NCBI GenBank assembly: GCA_012513395.1 | Contig: JAAZCH010000109.1 | Span: 1 to 36,969 of the forward strand | Origin: Tissierellia bacterium | Lineage (GTDB): Bacteria; Bacillota_A; Clostridia; Tissierellales; Peptoniphilaceae | Reading direction: 5' to 3' | Length of the DNA stretch: 36,969 nucleotides | Notes under the pieces: generated by a model | What the model saw: only the letters and a program-made list of their open reading frames with translations | Database searches by the model: none | Told to the model about the DNA's origin: nothing | Position numbers and translations under genes: made by a program | Part shown: piece after piece, positions 34,169 to 36,969 of the stretch | Numbering within the stretch: the first letter of the stretch is position 1 | Layout of the letters: every line of letters begins with the position of its first letter

Positions 34169-36802
34169 ATGGAGAATTTAGCAAAAACGTATAATCCAAA
34201 GGATTTTGAAGAAAGATTATACGATTTTTGGATGGAAAATGACTATTTTAAAGCTGAAATAGACGAAAATAAAAAACCTTTTACTATTGCAATGCCGCCA
34301 CCGAATGTAACAGGAAACTTACATCTAGGACATGCAATGTATGTTATTCAAGACATATTAACTAGATGGAAACGAATGGACGGATATTCTGCTCTATGGG
34401 TACCAGGAACTGATCACGCAAGTATTTCTACTGAATCTAGGGTAGTTAATAAAATCAGAAGCGAAGGTCACACAAAAGAAGAATTAGGCAGAGACAAATT
34501 TTTAGAAGAAGCATGGGACTGGACTGAAAAATATGGTGGTAATATCAAAAACCAATTGATGAAAATGGGTTTTTCATGTGATTGGAGTAGAGAAAGATTC
34601 ACCTTAGATGAAGATTTGTCCAAGGCAGTAATAGATGTATTCGTAAGACTTTATGAAAAAGGATTAATTTATAGAGGCAATCGTATCATTAATTGGTGTC
34701 CAGATTGTAAGACAAGTATTTCTGATGCTGAAGTTGACCACGAAGATACTAAAAGTAAGATTTGGTATTTTAACTATCCAATAATAAATAAAGATGAGCA
34801 TATTACAATCGCTACTACTAGACCAGAGACTATTTTAGGAGATTTAGCAGTTGCTGTAAATCCTGATGACGAAAGATATTCTCATTTAGTTGGAGAAACA
34901 GTATTACTTCCACTATTAAATAGAGAAATACCCATAATTGCAGATGACTATGTAGATATGGAATTTGGAACTGGTGCAGTTAAAATTACTCCATCCCACG
35001 ATCCCAACGACTTTGAAGTTGGCAAAAGACATAATTTAGGTCAATGTATAATTTTAGATGAAGTAGCAGTAATTAACGAAAATGGCGGACCATATGAAGG
35101 CCTAAGTAGATATGAAGCAAGAAAAAAAATCATTGAAGATTTTGAAGAGCTTGGACTTTTAGAAAAAGTTGAAGAAAGAGATAATTCAGTGGGGCATTGC
35201 TCCAGATGTAATACTGTAATAGAGCCTTTAATTTCTAAACAGTGGTTTGTAAAAATGAAAGAAATGGCTGATGCCACTTTAAAAGAGTATAGAGAAAATA
35301 ATTCTCCAGAATTTGTCCCAGATCGATTCGGAAAAGTTTATGAGTCTTGGCTGGAGAATATCCAAGACTGGAATATTTCTAGACAATTATGGTGGGGACA
35401 TAGACTTCCTGTTTACTATATAAATGGCACAGAAGAATTTATTGTTTCTGCAACACCACCAGAGAACAAACCTGGAATTACCTATGTACAAGATGAAGAT
35501 ACACTGGACACTTGGTTTTCATCTGCATTGTGGCCGTTTTCTATTTTAGGATGGCCTGAAGAAATAGATGATTATAAATATTTTTATCCAACTGACGTAT
35601 TAGTAACTGGCTATGATATTATTTTCTTCTGGGTTGTTAGAATGGTTTTTTCTGCTATAGAACACACAGGAAAAGTTCCCTTTAAAAATGTATTAATTAC
35701 AGGTATAGTTCGAGATGAATTAGGCCGAAAAATGAGCAAATCCTTAGATAACGGTGTAGATCCACTAGATGTAATTGAACAGTATGGCGCAGATGCTTTG
35801 AGATTTTTCTTAGTAAATGGAAATGCACCAGGAAATGACTTGAGATATTTTGCAACTAAGGTCGAATCTTCTAGAAATTTTGCTAATAAATTATGGAACG
35901 CATCCAGATTAGTATTGATGAATGTAGATGAAAATCTAGAGATTAAAAATATAAACGATATCAATCTACTTCCTGAAGACAAGTGGATACTGCATAATTT
36001 AAATCAAATAATAAAAAGTATAAACGATAAATTAAGTAAATTCGAAATAGGTCTTTATTCTGATGAAATTTACGAGTTTATTTGGAATGAGTTTTGTGAC
36101 TGGTATTTAGAAATTATCAAACCTAGACTTTATTCTGGTGACTTTGAAGTAAAAAATGACGCGGTAAATATATTATTATATGTACTAGAAGCAAATCTAA
36201 AACTCTTACATCCTATAATGCCTTATATTACAGAAGAAATTTATCAGCACCTTCCTAATAAGGAAGAAGCTTTAATTATTTCTCAATGGCCAAAGGCTAA
36301 ATCCGAATTCGAATTTCCTGAAATATTTTTAGAATTTGAATACATTAAAGAAATTATTCGAAGTATTAGGGTTCTTAGGGCAGAGATGAATATTCCTAAC
36401 AAGACTAAAACTAACACGTTGTATTATTCAGATGATGATTTTTCTAAAAAATCTATTTCCAATAATGTAAATAAAATAGTATCATTGGGATATTCCAATT
36501 CTGTTGAGTTTATAGATAAAGCTACTATAAATCCTGAAGACTACATCACATTATTAGTAGGTAAATCTGAAATATTTTTGCCTATGGAAGAATTAATTGA
36601 CAAAGAAAAGGAATTAATTAGGCTAAATAAAGAAAAAGAGAAAGTGCTGTCAGAAATTGATAGAGTAAACTCTAAATTATCTAATGAAGGTTTTGTCAGT
36701 AAAGCGCCTGAAAAATTAATTAATGAAGAAAAAGAGAAAAAGGAAACTTATCTAATTCAGTTGAAACACCTCGAAGAACAAATTGAAAAAATAAGCAAAT
36801 AG
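34169..36802 (+). CDS. valS: Valyl-tRNA synthetase
   Basis: An 877-residue class Ia synthetase. PPPNVTGNLHLGHAM carries the HIGH motif, the CP1 editing domain lies at about 200-340 (TTRPETILGD), WNISRQLWWGHRLPVYY and LVTGYDIIFFWVVRM are ValRS-typical, GRKMSKSLDNG is the KMSKS loop, followed by the anticodon-binding domain and the C-terminal coiled coil (about 810-877) seen in ValRS. Intact and of normal length. Strong GAGGAGG upstream of the ATG. Unlike many Firmicute valS genes it has no T-box. Confidence 0.97.
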   Translation: MENLAKTYNPKDFEERLYDFWMENDYFKAEIDENKKPFTIAMPPPNVTGNLHLGHAMYVIQDILTRWKRMDGYSALWVPGTDHASISTESRVVNKIRSEGHTKEELGRDKFLEEAWDWTEKYGGNIKNQLMKMGFSCDWSRERFTLDEDLSKAVIDVFVRLYEKGLIYRGNRIINWCPDCKTSISDAEVDHEDTKSKIWYFNYPIINKDEHITIATTRPETILGDLAVAVNPDDERYSHLVGETVLLPLLNREIPIIADDYVDMEFGTGAVKITPSHDPNDFEVGKRHNLGQCIILDEVAVINENGGPYEGLSRYEARKKIIEDFEELGLLEKVEERDNSVGHCSRCNTVIEPLISKQWFVKMKEMADATLKEYRENNSPEFVPDRFGKVYESWLENIQDWNISRQLWWGHRLPVYYINGTEEFIVSATPPENKPGITYVQDEDTLDTWFSSALWPFSILGWPEEIDDYKYFYPTDVLVTGYDIIFFWVVRMVFSAIEHTGKVPFKNVLITGIVRDELGRKMSKSLDNGVDPLDVIEQYGADALRFFLVNGNAPGNDLRYFATKVESSRNFANKLWNASRLVLMNVDENLEIKNINDINLLPEDKWILHNLNQIIKSINDKLSKFEIGLYSDEIYEFIWNEFCDWYLEIIKPRLYSGDFEVKNDAVNILLYVLEANLKLLHPIMPYITEEIYQHLPNKEEALIISQWPKAKSEFEFPEIFLEFEYIKEIIRSIRVLRAEMNIPNKTKTNTLYYSDDDFSKKSISNNVNKIVSLGYSNSVEFIDKATINPEDYITLLVGKSEIFLPMEELIDKEKELIRLNKEKEKVLSEIDRVNSKLSNEGFVSKAPEKLINEEKEKKETYLIQLKHLEEQIEKISK

Positions 36803-36851
36803 AAAAAAGAAGCATAGACCAATATAAATTATGGTAGTGTAAAATATTTTG

Positions 36852-36892
36852 TGTATCGGCTTATCCTGATTAAGATAGTCGATACATTTTTT
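36852..36892 (+). terminator. Rho-independent terminator after valS
   Basis: TGTATCG (36852-36858) pairs with CGATACA (36880-36886); the inner part can extend with GC/GT and TATC/GATA pairs around one bulged T. A T-run (36887-36892) follows. It lies 50 bases after the valS stop. Confidence 0.8.
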
Positions 36893-36903
36893 ATGTTAAT
36901 TTA

Positions 36904-36947
36904 AAATTGTATCCTAGTGCTTTTGTAGAGATCGTGTAATACAATTT
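36904..36947. repeat. Inverted repeat at the window end
   Basis: AAATTGTAT (36904-36912) and ATACAATTT (36939-36947), a perfect 9-bp repeat separated by 26 bases. A second short pairing, GTAGA/TCTAC (36925-36929 and 36946-36950), competes with it. No gene is visible from 36803 to the end. It could be the start of a structured leader or an operator of the next gene. Confidence 0.4.
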
Positions 36948-36969
36948 CTACTTAAATTTTTGCATACTA

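Noticed and set aside
36925..36960. A stretch with AATTTCTACT and GTAGA that recalls the Cas12a repeat hairpin.
   Set aside because: Only one copy, no GTAGAT after the TCTAC, no spacer-repeat pattern and no cas gene in the window.

Overview
The window is about 37 kb of AT-rich, densely packed bacterial chromosome with strong GGAGG-type ribosome binding sites and frequent TTG/GTG starts. Gene order is that of low-GC Firmicutes, and anaerobic Clostridia/Tissierellia in particular: ruvC-ruvA-ruvB-queA-tgt-yajC followed by a SCIFF peptide and its radical SAM maturase, rplU-prp-rpmA with an L21 leader and an L27 N-terminal extension, and obgE-yhbY-nadD-yqeK-rsfS. No sporulation gene is seen, so a Peptoniphilaceae-like Tissierellia host is plausible, but this is inference. 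Nothing suggests a phage, transposon, plasmid or CRISPR array. All genes but two are on the + strand, and no gap between genes exceeds about 180 bases.

Layout: (1) 1-3774: tail of an unknown gene, an SbcD/YhaO-like nuclease, a YhaN-like SMC-type ATPase with two membrane helices, and a second metallophosphoesterase. (2) 3785-6233: phosphoenolpyruvate synthase with its own promoter and a bidirectional terminator. (3) 6237-7433 (-): AlaX-type alanyl-tRNA editing protein, divergent from comEC-holA, where comEC looks leaderless. (4) 10820-11194 (-): rpsT unit. (5) 11287-17510: lepB-lepA-hemW-citC-GH18 protein, tightly spaced. (6) 17523-18256: zinc-dependent phospholipase C-like protein as a single unit. 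(7) 18332-25274: unknown basic protein, ruvCAB, queA-tgt, yajC, the SCIFF precursor scfA (49 residues), a terminator-like hairpin and the maturase scfB. (8) 25290-26379: L21 leader, rplU, prp, rpmA. (9) 26428-29183: obgE, yhbY, nadD, yqeK. (10) 29196-30025: rsfS-ridA under a consensus promoter, closed by a 19-bp hairpin. (11) 30048-33080: comEA-glgP. (12) 33116-36892: trpS-valS with no room for a T-box.

Functional themes are recombination and DNA end processing (YhaO/YhaN-like, RuvABC), DNA uptake (ComEC, ComEA), replication (HolA), translation and ribosome maturation (S20, L21, L27, Prp, Obg, YhbY, RsfS, LepA, TrpS, ValS, AlaX, QueA/Tgt) and membrane or envelope functions (LepB, YajC, GH18). 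The most distinctive element is the ranthipeptide cassette scfA-scfB. It belongs to a known family (SCIFF) but its biological role is poorly understood, and the hairpin between the genes suggests the peptide is made in excess over its enzyme.
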